From the NCBI GenBank assembly GCA_046291695.1, contig JBKBSO010000010.1, positions 73,535 through 137,534 of the forward strand: 64,000 nt of DNA, written 5' to 3'. Numbering within the stretch: the stretch's first letter is position 1; every line of letters starts with the position of its first letter. The stretch is from PNNG01 sp046291695. GTDB taxonomy: Bacteria > Bacteroidota > Bacteroidia > UBA7662. The notes below the pieces were generated by a model. That model had not been told where the DNA came from and did no database searches. It saw only the letters and a list, made by a program, of their open reading frames with translations. Below, piece after piece: positions 25,743 through 36,282 of the stretch. A program made the position numbers and the translations under genes.

Positions 25743-26699
25743 TTATATGCTAACCGCTCGCTGCAAACGGTCGTTGATGGCGCGGCCAAGCCCGTGTTCG
25801 GGCATGCGTTCTACCCGTATGAGGGCATAATCACTTTTGTCGAGTTCACGTAATAAGCCAAATAAACGCCCGGCAGCTTCAGCCAAATCGCCTTTGGCCG
25901 ACAGCAAAAACTGGTGTTGGGGGTCTTCACCGGGCCAAAACGTATTGAAGCGTATGCGTGCAATCTGTGTCGGATCAATGTCGCTGGCGTCGAGCGGACT
26001 AGCTTCCCACACCATTTTTTTTGCGGGTGCATAATGTTTGAGCAACATGCCCGGGGCTTTGGGGTTCGAGCTACTGCCCTGAACTTCGAGGCTTTGCCCC
26101 AAAGCTTCTTCCAGACTTTCGAGCGATAAGCCTCCCAAGCGCAACACCTTCGGCTGCTTGGTGCTAAAATCAATGATGGTACTTTCGAGCCCAACTTCGC
26201 AAGGCCCCCCATCGAGGATGTAGCCGATTTTTTCGCCCAATTGTTCGGCAACATGCCAAGCCGTGGTGGGGCTTACGTAGCCAAAAGGATTGGCGCTCGG
26301 AGCAGCCAGGGGAAAGTCGAGCAAATCAAGCAAGCCCAAACTAAGCGGATGGCGAGGTATGCGGATGCCTACCGTGGGATGCCCGGCTGTAACAATATCG
26401 GGGATAATGGCTTTTTTCGGCAAAATGAAGGTTAGTGGCCCGGGACAAAAGCGATTGGCTAACCGGCCTGCAGCTTCAGGAATACGGTCACAATACAATT
26501 CGGCTACCGAAAAATCGGGCAGGTGCACAATCAGCGGGTCGAAGGAAGGACGTTGTTTGGCTTCGAAAATACCAGCCACCGCCACGGGGTCGAGCGCATT
26601 GGCCGCCAATCCATACACGGTTTCCGTAGGAATGGCCACCAAGCCGCCCGAACACAAGTAGGCTACCGCTTTGGCTATGTCGGTTCCGATTTCTGCCAT
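25743..26699 (-). CDS. L-threonylcarbamoyladenylate synthase (Sua5/TsaC)
   Basis: 318 residues. Makes threonylcarbamoyl-AMP for t6A modification of tRNA. The YrdC domain is seen with GGLVAIPTETVYGLAANA, KQRPSFDPLIVHL, PGPLTFILPK and TVGIRIPRHP, followed by SAPSANPFGYVSPT-like and STIIDFS; the C-terminal Sua5 extension begins around APGMLLKHYAP. The ATG at 26699 is preferred since it gives the usual N-terminus; an ATG at 26726 is possible. The frame extends further but with no protein character. Confidence 0.93.
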   Translation of the reverse strand: MAEIGTDIAKAVAYLCSGGLVAIPTETVYGLAANALDPVAVAGIFEAKQRPSFDPLIVHLPDFSVAELYCDRIPEAAGRLANRFCPGPLTFILPKKAIIPDIVTAGHPTVGIRIPRHPLSLGLLDLLDFPLAAPSANPFGYVSPTTAWHVAEQLGEKIGYILDGGPCEVGLESTIIDFSTKQPKVLRLGGLSLESLEEALGQSLEVQGSSSNPKAPGMLLKHYAPAKKMVWEASPLDASDIDPTQIARIRFNTFWPGEDPQHQFLLSAKGDLAEAAGRLFGLLRELDKSDYALIRVERMPEHGLGRAINDRLQRAVSI

Positions 26700-26778
26700 G
26701 ACACAAAAGTAGCTGCTGGCTGACATTTTTTTGGCAATTTGTCGCTTTAGGTCTATTTTTAGAATCTGAAACTGTTGT

Positions 26779-27282
26779 ATGTGTCGAAAGTATGGCCGTA
26801 TAGGCCTGTTAAGTCTCTTGGTTTGGAGTGCATTTTCCTGTAGTCGCAAGCAAGCCTTGGAAGCAGCTCAAGCAGCCCCTGAAAATTTAGAGCCTTACGT
26901 ACACATGATGTCCGACAAAGTGCCGGGTCCGGTATTCGAAATCAAATCAACCGCCGCTGAAATACGCAATGGCCGCCTAAACCTGGTTTTGGTATCCGAA
27001 AGCGGTAGCATGATTCAGATAAACGATTTGCCGCAGGCCGAAATTAGCAAGGGCACCAAATCCGGCGAGCTCTTTCGGCTCGTATATATGCCGGGGGGTA
27101 TGCAGCCCGCTTGTGTAGGGCAAAATCCTCAACTGAATGAAATGAAATTAAGCCATCTTCCCGATGGCCGTTGGCGCGTAAAAGGGAATGGACAAGTGCA
27201 ATGTAGCGGCAATAAAAAAATGCTTACCTGGCAGTTCCTCTTCGAAATGCCTGAGCCTGAGTTTACTGCACCGAACAATTAA
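26779..27282 (+). CDS. lipoprotein, unknown
   Basis: 167 residues with lipobox SAFSC (Cys about 21). The mature part is beta-rich and carries two more cysteines in QPACVGQ and QVQCSG. Not recognised. It precedes the S8 peptidase by 25 bp in the same direction and may be its operon partner. Confidence 0.62.
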   Translation: MCRKYGRIGLLSLLVWSAFSCSRKQALEAAQAAPENLEPYVHMMSDKVPGPVFEIKSTAAEIRNGRLNLVLVSESGSMIQINDLPQAEISKGTKSGELFRLVYMPGGMQPACVGQNPQLNEMKLSHLPDGRWRVKGNGQVQCSGNKKMLTWQFLFEMPEPEFTAPNN

Positions 27283-27307
27283 GAGTGAAAATACGTTTAC
27301 AAATCAT

Positions 27308-30300
27308 ATGAAGAAGTTGTTGGTTTTGACGGCCATGTTGATTGGCCTGTCGTTTTGGGGTTTCGCACAAGTGAATATGCCTGCGCTTTTACAATTGCAA
27401 GAGCAATTACAAGCCGATTTTGAAAAAGAAAAGGCCGAATTACGCGCATGGGCTAAAGCCCGCAAATTACCCCTACGTTTTACCGATCAGGAAGGTCGCG
27501 AAGTAGAATTGATGGGTGTTGACGAAACCGGTATGCCGATATATTATATGACCAATAATGTGGTGGCCGCCCACAGCACTTCTACCTCAAGGGTTTGGAC
27601 CGGCGGATTGCTGGGATATAACCTCAACGGGCAAGGCATGACGGTAGGCGAATGGGATGGAGGCGCAACCCGCCTAACCCACCAGGAGCTGGTTGGCCGT
27701 GCCATTCAGGTTGATGGTGCCACCACCCTGAGTAACCATGCTACCCATGTGGCGGGTACGCTCATTGCAGCAGGCGTACAACCTAATGCCCGGGGAATGG
27801 CCTGGCAGGCTAACCTGGCCACCCACGATTGGAATAACGACACCAACGAAATGAACGCCGCTGCCCAAAATGGGCTGCTGGTATCTAATCACAGCTATGG
27901 GCAAATTGCGGGCTGGAACAACAGCAATGGCAGCTGGTACTGGTATGGCAACCCGGCCATAAGCCCTACACTCGATTGGAATTTTGGCTTTTACAACAGC
28001 AAGGCCCGCGATTGGGACGTGGTTTCCCGAAATAACCCGTTCTATCTTATTGTAAAGTCGGCCGGCAATAACCGCAATCAGGGGCCAAATCCCGGCACTA
28101 CGCATTTTGTGCGTAATGCCAGTGGTACCTGGGTAAGCAGTACCGATGTGCGTCCACGTTCAGGCCCTTACGATTGCCTACCTACCTATTCGGTGGCCAA
28201 AAATATACTTACGGTGGGTGCCGTTAACGACCTGCCCAATGGCTGGCAATCAGCTGCAGGGGTGAGCATGTCGAGCTTTAGCAGCTGGGGACCTACCGAT
28301 GATGGCCGCATCAAACCCGATATCGTTGGCAATGGGGTGGGCTTGTATTCAAGCTATTCGGGCTCCAACACCCAATACAGCTCCATCAGCGGCACCAGCA
28401 TGTCGGGGCCCAATGTAGCCGGTAGCCTGATCTTACTGCAACAGCATTACCAGGAAGTGCGCGGCCAGTTCATGCGCTCCGCTACCCTCAAAGCGCTGGC
28501 CATTCACACCGCCGATGAAGCTGGCCCCGACCCTGGTCCTGATTATATGTTTGGCTGGGGCATGATGAATACCGCCAAAGCTGTTCAGTTGATCGATAAT
28601 TCTGACGGAGAGTCGTTACTCGAAGAGCATATACTCGAAAATGGGAATGAAATAACGGTTCATGCCTTTCATCCCCAGGCAGGAACGCTAAAGGTGAGCA
28701 TTGCCTGGACCGACCCTGCATCTACTCCACCACCGGCTTCGCTGAATAATCGCACACCATTGCTGGTTAATGACTTGGATTTACGCTTGGTGCACCTGCC
28801 TACAGGCATTTCGTACGCTCCCTGGATCCTCGATCCCGACAATCCTTCGGCGGCGGCCAACCGTGGCGATAATATCCGCGATAATGTGGAGCAAGTGTAT
28901 GTCGAAAATGCACCTCCGGGCGATTATGCCATACGCATCAGCCATAAAGGCAATTTGCAAGGTGGAAATGCGCAACATTTTGGACTGGTAGCTAGCGGCT
29001 TGGTTAAAGGAATCCAGGCAAACTTTGTGGCAGATAAGCCAATTAGCTGTGGCCCCGATAGCATCCAGTTCACCAACCTGAGCGGAGGCGCCAGCCAGTT
29101 CCTATGGAGTTTTCCAGGTGGTACACCAAGCACCGATACTTCGGTAAATCCGCGGGTATTTTATGCCAATCCGGGCGTGTATGAAGTGAGTTTGCGTGTA
29201 ACAGGTGCCCAGGGAAGCGATAGCCTCACGCGTTTTGGCTTTATCAGGATTGGGGTAGGAGCACCACTGCCATTTTTCGAGGATTTTGAAAGCGGTGAAC
29301 CCACTACTCGCGGTTGGAGTATCGAAAATCCCGACAGCGCCACCAGCTGGGAGTTGTTTACTACAGGGGGAACCAGTCCGGGTAACCAATCTATGCGCAT
29401 GAATTTTTACAGCTACAATGCGGTAGGGCAGCGCGACCGGCTAACCAGTCCGGCCCTCAGCTTTATCGGCATGGATTCGGTACGCCTGAGTTTTCAGCAT
29501 GCCTACCGAGCTTACAGTGCCAACAATAGCGATTCATTAATCATTAAGGTTTCCAATGATTGTGGACTTAGCTGGAACCGGGTGCTGTCGGTGGGTGGGC
29601 CTACTTTGGCAACCCTGGCCAACAGCACCTCCAACTTTGCGCCTACCCTCAGCAGCAGTTGGTGTGGTAATGGCAATAACCTGGCTTGTTTTGACCTGGA
29701 TTTGTCGGCCTATTCGGGCGATAGCCTGGTATATGTTCAGTTTGAAGCCTGGAATGGTTATGGCAACAATCTGTATATTGATAATATTCAGGTAGTGGGT
29801 AGTCCAAATGTAGCACCCATCGCCGATTTCCGTTCGAGCGCCAGTCGTATTTGTGCAGGAGGGCAGCTGCAGTTTTTTGATCAAAGTAACTTTTTACCCA
29901 ATAGCTACTTATGGTCGTTTGCAGGAGGCACCCCAGCCAGCTCCACCGATGCCAACCCGGTGGTGAGCTATGCTACTCCCGGCACTTATTCGGTGCAATT
30001 GATTGTACAAAATCAGATAGGCAACGATACTTTGCTCATGCCGGCTGCAGTGGTGGTGGATTCTATTCCTTCGGTAAGCTTGGCACCCCTGGCGGCCATG
30101 TGCAGTACTGATGGTATCCTGAATCTTACGGCTGGCTCCCCAACCGGAGGGTATTATGCCGGAAATGGGGTTGTGGGTACTGATCAGTTCGACCCAGCGC
30201 TTGCTGGTGCAGGACTCCACGACATTACCTACACCTTTACAGGGCCAAATGGTTGCGAAGCTACGGCCACACAACAAATCATGGTGACCAATACCCCGGC

Positions 30301-31207
30301 TCCTGTTTTTGGACTGGTATTGCCACAATGTGTCGATAACGCGGCCTACACCCTCGTAGAAGGCCAGCCTGCCGGAGGTACTTACAGCGGGCCAGGCATT
30401 GTGGGGGGCAGTCAGTTCGATCCGGCTTTGGCCGGTGTAGGCACGCACCTCATCACCTACACCATCAACGATAATGGTTGCGTGGGTGCTGCCACGCGCA
30501 GCATTACGGTTACCGATGCACCTCAGGCCAGTATTAACAGCATACCACCTGTTTGTACAGGGCAGGGTACCATTTTGCTGGTGGGGCAGCCCATCGCCGG
30601 GCTCTTCAGCGGACCGGGCGTTGCCTTTGGGGTGTTTAACCCTACAGTGGCTGGTCCGGGTATCCACACCATTACCTATTTGGTCGATGTGAATGGCTGC
30701 AGCAGCACCGCACAAATTCAGGTGGAGGTAGGGGCAACACCTGCCCGTCCGATCATTAGTTTGCAAGGCGGCGACTTGGTGTCGAGTGCGCCCGATAGCA
30801 ACCAGTGGTATCGCGATGGTCAGCTTATCGCCGGTGCTACAGCCATGAGTTACACCCCTACCCAAACCGGCACCTATCAGGTCCGCCAGTTGGCAGGGAA
30901 CTGCCCTTCGCAGCTTTCAGAAGGTGTTGAAGTGAGTCAGGTTGGGGTACAAAGCCTGGCCGATGGCGGCATACAAATGTATCCAAATCCTTCGGCGGGT
31001 AGTTTGATGTTGCGTTGGGATGCAGGCAGCATCACTGCCCGAGCGTTGCAAATTCGTTCGGCACTCGGACAAGTGGTTCATCGTCAGCAAATTCTCGAGG
31101 GCGAGAGCATTTCCTTGCAATTAAATCATTTGCAGGATGGGTTATACACCGTTGAGTTAATAGGGACCGATCGAATTTTCAGCGGAAGGCTTATATTGCA
31201 TCGTTAA
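27308..31207 (+). CDS. secreted S8 subtilisin-like peptidase with T9SS tail
   Basis: 1299 residues. Signal peptide to GFAQ; a pro-region; catalytic domain with D117 in VGEWDGG, H147 in NHATHVAGT, oxyanion Asn in VKSAGNNRN and Ser in SISGTSMSGPNVAG. Then come PPC-like and PKD-like beta domains (ANFVADKPISCGPDSIQF; FPGGTPSTDTSVNP), a MAM/jellyroll-like region, and repeated units of the type GGxYxGxGVxxxxFDPxxAGxGxHxITY (about four copies). A T9SS domain (MYPNPSAGSL, LNHLQDGLYTVEL) closes it. Extracellular protein degradation is likely. Starting at the ATG at 27308 gives the signal peptide; the frame runs further upstream. Confidence 0.92.
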   Translation: MKKLLVLTAMLIGLSFWGFAQVNMPALLQLQEQLQADFEKEKAELRAWAKARKLPLRFTDQEGREVELMGVDETGMPIYYMTNNVVAAHSTSTSRVWTGGLLGYNLNGQGMTVGEWDGGATRLTHQELVGRAIQVDGATTLSNHATHVAGTLIAAGVQPNARGMAWQANLATHDWNNDTNEMNAAAQNGLLVSNHSYGQIAGWNNSNGSWYWYGNPAISPTLDWNFGFYNSKARDWDVVSRNNPFYLIVKSAGNNRNQGPNPGTTHFVRNASGTWVSSTDVRPRSGPYDCLPTYSVAKNILTVGAVNDLPNGWQSAAGVSMSSFSSWGPTDDGRIKPDIVGNGVGLYSSYSGSNTQYSSISGTSMSGPNVAGSLILLQQHYQEVRGQFMRSATLKALAIHTADEAGPDPGPDYMFGWGMMNTAKAVQLIDNSDGESLLEEHILENGNEITVHAFHPQAGTLKVSIAWTDPASTPPPASLNNRTPLLVNDLDLRLVHLPTGISYAPWILDPDNPSAAANRGDNIRDNVEQVYVENAPPGDYAIRISHKGNLQGGNAQHFGLVASGLVKGIQANFVADKPISCGPDSIQFTNLSGGASQFLWSFPGGTPSTDTSVNPRVFYANPGVYEVSLRVTGAQGSDSLTRFGFIRIGVGAPLPFFEDFESGEPTTRGWSIENPDSATSWELFTTGGTSPGNQSMRMNFYSYNAVGQRDRLTSPALSFIGMDSVRLSFQHAYRAYSANNSDSLIIKVSNDCGLSWNRVLSVGGPTLATLANSTSNFAPTLSSSWCGNGNNLACFDLDLSAYSGDSLVYVQFEAWNGYGNNLYIDNIQVVGSPNVAPIADFRSSASRICAGGQLQFFDQSNFLPNSYLWSFAGGTPASSTDANPVVSYATPGTYSVQLIVQNQIGNDTLLMPAAVVVDSIPSVSLAPLAAMCSTDGILNLTAGSPTGGYYAGNGVVGTDQFDPALAGAGLHDITYTFTGPNGCEATATQQIMVTNTPAPVFGLVLPQCVDNAAYTLVEGQPAGGTYSGPGIVGGSQFDPALAGVGTHLITYTINDNGCVGAATRSITVTDAPQASINSIPPVCTGQGTILLVGQPIAGLFSGPGVAFGVFNPTVAGPGIHTITYLVDVNGCSSTAQIQVEVGATPARPIISLQGGDLVSSAPDSNQWYRDGQLIAGATAMSYTPTQTGTYQVRQLAGNCPSQLSEGVEVSQVGVQSLADGGIQMYPNPSAGSLMLRWDAGSITARALQIRSALGQVVHRQQILEGESISLQLNHLQDGLYTVELIGTDRIFSGRLILHR

Positions 31208-31217
31208 TCAGTAACGC

Positions 31218-33848
31218 ATGCGCTTTATTTTTTCCGGCTTATTGGCTTTGGCCATGAGCTTTCCTGTAGCGGCACAGGAAGTAATTAGATGCTACACCAC
31301 CGAAATGCAGCAACAAATGCGCGAGCAGGGTTTGTTGCAAGAAACCGACGAGCAGTTTGAGCGCTGGTTGGCCGAACGTTTGCAAGGCCATCAGCTGCCA
31401 GAATCGGGTGATTTGGTGATTCCGGTGGTTGTGCACATCATCTACCAGCAGCCGTCGAACCCCTGGAACATCAGCGATGCGCAAGTGATTTCGCAAATAG
31501 ATGTACTGAATGAAGATTTCTTGCGCCTGAATCCCGATACCACCAATACCCCGACTGTTTTTCAGTCGGTGGCGGTCAATACGGGCATTTCTTTTTGCCT
31601 CGCACAACGCGATCCGCAAGGCAACCCCACTACCGGTATCATCCGACATCAGTTTACCCAGGCAAGCAGTTGGAGTTCAACCACCATGAACAATACGATT
31701 AAACCGGCCACCATCTGGGATCCTACACGCTATATGAATGTGTGGGTAGCCAACCTGAGCGGTGGGCTGTTGGGCTATGCACAGTTTCCTACCGGATCGG
31801 GTTTGCCTGGTTTATCGGGTGGAAATAATGCCAATACCGATGGTATCGTTGTGCTCTATAGCTCGGTGGGTCGTCCGCCTTTCAATCCTTTCAATAATGT
31901 ATACAATCTGGGCCGTACCGCCACACACGAAGTAGGGCATTACCTGGGCTTGCGGCACATTTGGGGCGATGGCAATTGCAGTGCCGACGATTTTTGCGAC
32001 GATACCCCCCGCGCCAGCTCATCGAATTTTGGCTGCCCAACCCGCAATTCCTGCAACGATATCAATTTTCCGCCCTTTCCTGCGGTTGACTTGCCCGATC
32101 AGGTCGAAAATTATATGGATTATTCGAACGACGCCTGCATGAACCTGTTCACGGCCAACCAACGCGATCGGATGGTAACCGTTTTGATGAACAGCCCACG
32201 ACGCGCCAGTTTGGTTACCGCCAACAGCTGTTTGGCGGCCATCATACGGCCACAGGCCAACTTTGCCCAGTCGGCCGATACCATATGCAGTGGCGCAAGC
32301 GTGAGCTTTACCGATTTGAGTGCCAACAGCCCTGTTCAGTGGCTTTGGCAATTCCCCGGGGGCGTGCCGGCCACCGATACCACGGCCAATCCTACCAATA
32401 TTCGCTACGACAGTGTGGGCGTGTACAGCATTACCCTCGTAGCTACTAATCAAGCCGGTAGCGACACCATCAGCCGGCAACTGGTGGTGAGCGGAAATGG
32501 CCATCTTAGCCTCGATAGCATGCCGCTAATCTGTGGTTTCGATTCAACCTTTGCCCTGCGTTTTGGTCAGCCGCGTGGTGGCGTGTACCAGGGTGCAGGC
32601 GTGAGCAACGACAGCTTGTTTAACCCGGCGGTAGCGGGTGCCGGCTTGCATTGGATAAGCTATACGCTTCCGGGTTGTGGCTTAGCCGATAGTTTGCAAT
32701 TGCAAGTGGTTGCCGTGCCGCAACCTTTATTTCAAACGAGCATGAATAGTTTTTGCCTGAATGATGCCCCTTTGGTGCTGCAGGCGAGTCCAGCCGGCGG
32801 GAGCTTCAGCGGGCCGGGCGTACAACAGGGAAGCTTCGACCCCAGGGCTGCGGGGCTGGGCACACATCGCCTGGTGTACAGCTTGGCCAATGCCCAAGGT
32901 TGCGTGGCCATCGATACCCTTTTGGTAGAGGTGAACGCGCTACCGGCAACCAGCATTTCGCTTTTTCCGCCGGTTTGTGTCGATCGGGGATTTGTACGGT
33001 TAACAGGTGGCCTACCAGCCGGTGGCAATTGGTCGGGCAGTGGGGTGAGTAACGATACGCTTTACTTTAATTCGGCCGGTCAAAAGCGCGTTTATTATAC
33101 CTCACCTCCTACCGCTAACGGTTGTACGAACACCGATTCTACCTTCATTGATGTAAACAATCCTCCTGCTTTGAGCTTTGCTCCGGTAGATCCGATATGC
33201 ATCCGCACCAGTTCGGTGCTGTTGAACATGGCCAGCCTTCCAGGCGGCAATTATACAGGAAACGGGGTGAATTTTGGGGTGTTTTTCCCGATGCAAGCTG
33301 GTGTGGGCACCCATACGATCTATTACAGCACAAGCCGTGATGGCTGTACGCTCACCGATAGTTTTGAGCTGGAAGTGTTTGCTGCGCCGGACGCGGTTAT
33401 CGAAGCCTTGGGCAGTGATAGTTTACGTTCGCGTGAGCAGGCCGATCAGTATCGCTGGTTCTTTAACGGACAGTGGCAACAAGCGTATACCGGCCGGAGC
33501 ATCCGGCCTTTGCTGAGTGGAAGCTGGAAATTGCAGTTGGAGCAAGCCCAGTGCCTGTCGGAGCCCAGTGCCGACTATGTATATTTTGTAAGTGCCGTTT
33601 CGCGCCTCGAAAGTTGGGGCATACGCATTTATCCCAATCCTTCTTCCGGTTTGTTTTACCTGAATCGTCAAGAGGAATTGGCAGAGGCCCATATTCAGAT
33701 CAGGGATTTGCAAGGCCGTTTGGTACGTGAATTTCGGGTTTTGGAGCCCATGCTCGAAATCGATTTGCGCGCCTTAGCAGCGGGTACCTATCTGTTGCAA
33801 TACGAACAGGAGGGGCAACGTGCTTATTTCCGTTTGGTACGTGAATGA
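31218..33848 (+). CDS. secreted M43 metallopeptidase with T9SS tail
   Basis: 876 residues. Signal peptide to VAAQ. The M43 (cytophagalysin) zinc motif is HEVGHYLGLRH (H237, E238, H241, H247), with the downstream DDFCDDTP and NYMDYSNDACMNLFTANQ (Met-turn). Then follow a PKD domain and the same GGxxxGxGV...FxPxxAGxGxHxIxY repeats as the S8 enzyme, and a T9SS sorting end (IYPNPSSGLFYLN, LAAGTYLLQYEQ). It starts 10 bp after the S8 gene in the same direction, so the two secreted peptidases are very likely coexpressed. Confidence 0.93.
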   Translation: MRFIFSGLLALAMSFPVAAQEVIRCYTTEMQQQMREQGLLQETDEQFERWLAERLQGHQLPESGDLVIPVVVHIIYQQPSNPWNISDAQVISQIDVLNEDFLRLNPDTTNTPTVFQSVAVNTGISFCLAQRDPQGNPTTGIIRHQFTQASSWSSTTMNNTIKPATIWDPTRYMNVWVANLSGGLLGYAQFPTGSGLPGLSGGNNANTDGIVVLYSSVGRPPFNPFNNVYNLGRTATHEVGHYLGLRHIWGDGNCSADDFCDDTPRASSSNFGCPTRNSCNDINFPPFPAVDLPDQVENYMDYSNDACMNLFTANQRDRMVTVLMNSPRRASLVTANSCLAAIIRPQANFAQSADTICSGASVSFTDLSANSPVQWLWQFPGGVPATDTTANPTNIRYDSVGVYSITLVATNQAGSDTISRQLVVSGNGHLSLDSMPLICGFDSTFALRFGQPRGGVYQGAGVSNDSLFNPAVAGAGLHWISYTLPGCGLADSLQLQVVAVPQPLFQTSMNSFCLNDAPLVLQASPAGGSFSGPGVQQGSFDPRAAGLGTHRLVYSLANAQGCVAIDTLLVEVNALPATSISLFPPVCVDRGFVRLTGGLPAGGNWSGSGVSNDTLYFNSAGQKRVYYTSPPTANGCTNTDSTFIDVNNPPALSFAPVDPICIRTSSVLLNMASLPGGNYTGNGVNFGVFFPMQAGVGTHTIYYSTSRDGCTLTDSFELEVFAAPDAVIEALGSDSLRSREQADQYRWFFNGQWQQAYTGRSIRPLLSGSWKLQLEQAQCLSEPSADYVYFVSAVSRLESWGIRIYPNPSSGLFYLNRQEELAEAHIQIRDLQGRLVREFRVLEPMLEIDLRALAAGTYLLQYEQEGQRAYFRLVRE

Positions 33849-33849
33849 G

Positions 33850-33887
33850 ACAAGGCCGGCCCTTTGTGCCGTGGCCGGCCTTGTTTT
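33850..33887 (+). terminator. terminator after the S8-M43 operon
   Basis: Perfect 12-bp stem ACAAGGCCGGCC/GGCCGGCCTTGT with an 11-nt loop, followed by a short T run. Confidence 0.88.
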
Positions 33888-33959
33888 CAATCATTTAGTG
33901 CAAGGCTAGCCTGAGGGTATGCAGCATTTTGCTTACCTTTAGCGTTTAATAAATTTGTT

Positions 33960-34475
33960 ATGACAATTGCACCGGAAAAAGTGGTTGGGCTTAGTTTTGA
34001 GCTTCATGTGAGCAACAGCCAGGTAGCGCCCAGGTTGATGGAAACAGCCAATGCACAAAATCCTTTTTATTTTTTGGTAGGCCATAGTGGTTTGCCACCC
34101 GAATTTGAAGCGGCCCTGAGTGGTTTGGAAAGTGGCAGTGCTTTCGATTTTACGGTAAATATGATGGACGCTTACGGCCCTATGGAACAGGAAGCCATCA
34201 TGGAAATCCCCAATGCTATTTTCACAAATCAGGAAGGTAAGTTCGATAGTGAAAATGTAAGTATTGGCAAGTTTTTATACCTCGAAGACGAAGAGGGACA
34301 GCAACATCGCGGCAAAGTTATTGGTTTACAAGCCGAAACGGTAACCATGGATTTTAACCATCCGTTGGCTGGTTTCGATTTGCATTTTAAAGGTTCGGTA
34401 CTGGAGGTTCGCGATGCTGAACCCACTGAAATTGCCCACGGTCATGTGCATGGTCCGGGTGGTATGGAGCATTAA
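33960..34475 (+). CDS. SlyD-like FKBP peptidyl-prolyl isomerase
   Basis: 171 residues. Prolyl isomerase/chaperone. Seen: KVVGLSFELHVSN, PFYFLVGHSGLPPEFEAAL-SG, then the inserted-flap region MMDAYGPMEQEAIMEIP, and MDFNHPLAGFDLHFKGSVLEV, which is the SlyD signature. The His-rich tail HGHVHGPGGMEH suggests metal binding. It lies just after the peptidase operon. Confidence 0.92.
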   Translation: MTIAPEKVVGLSFELHVSNSQVAPRLMETANAQNPFYFLVGHSGLPPEFEAALSGLESGSAFDFTVNMMDAYGPMEQEAIMEIPNAIFTNQEGKFDSENVSIGKFLYLEDEEGQQHRGKVIGLQAETVTMDFNHPLAGFDLHFKGSVLEVRDAEPTEIAHGHVHGPGGMEH

Positions 34476-34494
34476 ATTTAATTCCTCAAAGCGT

Positions 34495-36282
34495 ATGCGG
34501 TTAAGTGTAATTACACTTGCGCTGGCAGTTTTTTGCCATTTGGGCAGCCTAGCGCAGGAAAAAATAGCTTATGAACTCAGCTTTAGCAAGCCTTCTTCGC
34601 ATTATGTGGAGGTAAAAATGGAGGTGCAAAACTACCTGGCCGATACGGTGGTTGTGCGCTTGCCGGTTTGGACGCCGGGTTCGTATCTCATTCGCGAATT
34701 TTCGCGTAATGTCGACAGCTTTGAGGCCTTTGTGAACGGTAAGCCGGTGCCTGGCCAGAAAATCGAAAAAAATGCCTGGCGGGTTATCAAGCCCCGCGAA
34801 GCCTTGCTCGATATCCGCTACCGGGTATATTGCCGTGAGTACAGCGTGCGCACCAGTTACGTAAACGATGAGCAGGCCGCCTTGATAGGTACTACCTTGT
34901 TTATGTTTGTACCTGGACTCGAAAATCGGCGTCATGAAGTACGCATTAATCCCCCTAAGAGCTGGAAAAGCATCGCTACAGCTTTGCACAGAAGCGGAAC
35001 GAGCCCATGGGAACGTTTTGCCGACAATTACGACGAATTGGTGGATTGTCCCATTGAGCTAGGCCAATTTAAAACCTTTAGTTTCGAGGCAGCAGGGGTG
35101 CGGCACGAAGTGGCCATGCCTGGGCAAGACAAATTTCCCGAAGCCGAGCTCAAGCGCGATATGGGAAAGATTGTAGAAGCTTCCACGCGTATTTTCGGCC
35201 ATCAGCCCAATACCGATTATCTTTTTATCATACAGCATAGCGAACAGGGCGGTGGGGGATTAGAGCACCGCAACAGTACCACTTTACAAACGCGCAGGGG
35301 GGTGTACGATAATGCGAATTCTTACCAGGGATTAATGGGTTTAGTAGCCCATGAGTATTTTCATCTTTGGAATGTAAAGCGCTTGCGTCCCGAAGCATTG
35401 GGCCCATTTGATTACAACCGCGAGAACTACACGCACAACCTCTGGTTTTCAGAAGGCTTTACGAGTTATTACGATAATTTATTGTTGGCCCGTACAGGCT
35501 TGATGGCTGAGGAGGACTACCTCAAAGTACTCACGCAAGGCTTTAATGCGGTATTGGGTAATCGGGGCGATGCGGTTCAGTCGCTGGCCGAATCGAGTTT
35601 AGACGCCTGGATTAAATTTTATCTGCGCAATGAAAACAGCGGTAACATTACGGTATCGTATTACAGGAAGGGGGCCATGCTAGGGCTTATTTTCGATTTG
35701 GTGATTTTGGAGCGCAGCGGCGGTGCATATGGGCTTGATTCGTTGATGAAGCGCATGTACCTAACCTACGCTGTGCAGGAGGATCGGGGATTTAGCGATG
35801 CCGAATTGCAGGCGCATTGCCGGGCGATGATGGGAAGTGAAGCCGACAGCCTATTTGCGCATTATGTGTATGGTACCAAACCTATGGACTTTGCCAGGTA
35901 TATGGCCTATGCCGGATTGGTGGTGGAAGATACATCGGGCAGGCATAAAGAGGCTTACCTCGGGGCAAGCTTTCGAAAAATGGGCGAATATCCCCTGGTA
36001 AGTTCGATTCGAGAAGGCAGTGCTGCCTGGGAGATGGGTTTGCAGGTTGACGATTTGTTGTTGGAAGTAAATGGCAAGAAGGTTGACAAGCTGGATGAAT
36101 GGCTACAAGGTCAGAAGCCCGGGTCCAAAATAAAGCTCAAAATATGGCGGCAAGGTCAAGAGTTTATATTAAATGGCCGGTTAGGAGATTATCCCGCCCC
36201 ACGTTTTTATATTTACAAACAGGCTGATGCCAATGCACAGCAGGTATTGATTTATGAAAAATTGGTGGCTTACCCTTTTTAG
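34495..36282 (+). CDS. M61 family (glycyl aminopeptidase-like) peptidase
   Basis: 595 residues from an ATG giving a signal peptide (MRLSVITLALAVFCHLGSLAQ). N-terminal beta domain; M61 catalytic domain with HEYFHLWNVKRLRP (zinc His about 286 and 290) and WFSEGFTSYYDNLLL (Glu ligand); and a C-terminal PDZ domain (about 525-580, EGSAAWEMGLQVDDLLLEVNGKKV). A periplasmic metallopeptidase. Its 3' end overlaps the next gene by 29 bp. Confidence 0.92.
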   Translation: MRLSVITLALAVFCHLGSLAQEKIAYELSFSKPSSHYVEVKMEVQNYLADTVVVRLPVWTPGSYLIREFSRNVDSFEAFVNGKPVPGQKIEKNAWRVIKPREALLDIRYRVYCREYSVRTSYVNDEQAALIGTTLFMFVPGLENRRHEVRINPPKSWKSIATALHRSGTSPWERFADNYDELVDCPIELGQFKTFSFEAAGVRHEVAMPGQDKFPEAELKRDMGKIVEASTRIFGHQPNTDYLFIIQHSEQGGGGLEHRNSTTLQTRRGVYDNANSYQGLMGLVAHEYFHLWNVKRLRPEALGPFDYNRENYTHNLWFSEGFTSYYDNLLLARTGLMAEEDYLKVLTQGFNAVLGNRGDAVQSLAESSLDAWIKFYLRNENSGNITVSYYRKGAMLGLIFDLVILERSGGAYGLDSLMKRMYLTYAVQEDRGFSDAELQAHCRAMMGSEADSLFAHYVYGTKPMDFARYMAYAGLVVEDTSGRHKEAYLGASFRKMGEYPLVSSIREGSAAWEMGLQVDDLLLEVNGKKVDKLDEWLQGQKPGSKIKLKIWRQGQEFILNGRLGDYPAPRFYIYKQADANAQQVLIYEKLVAYPF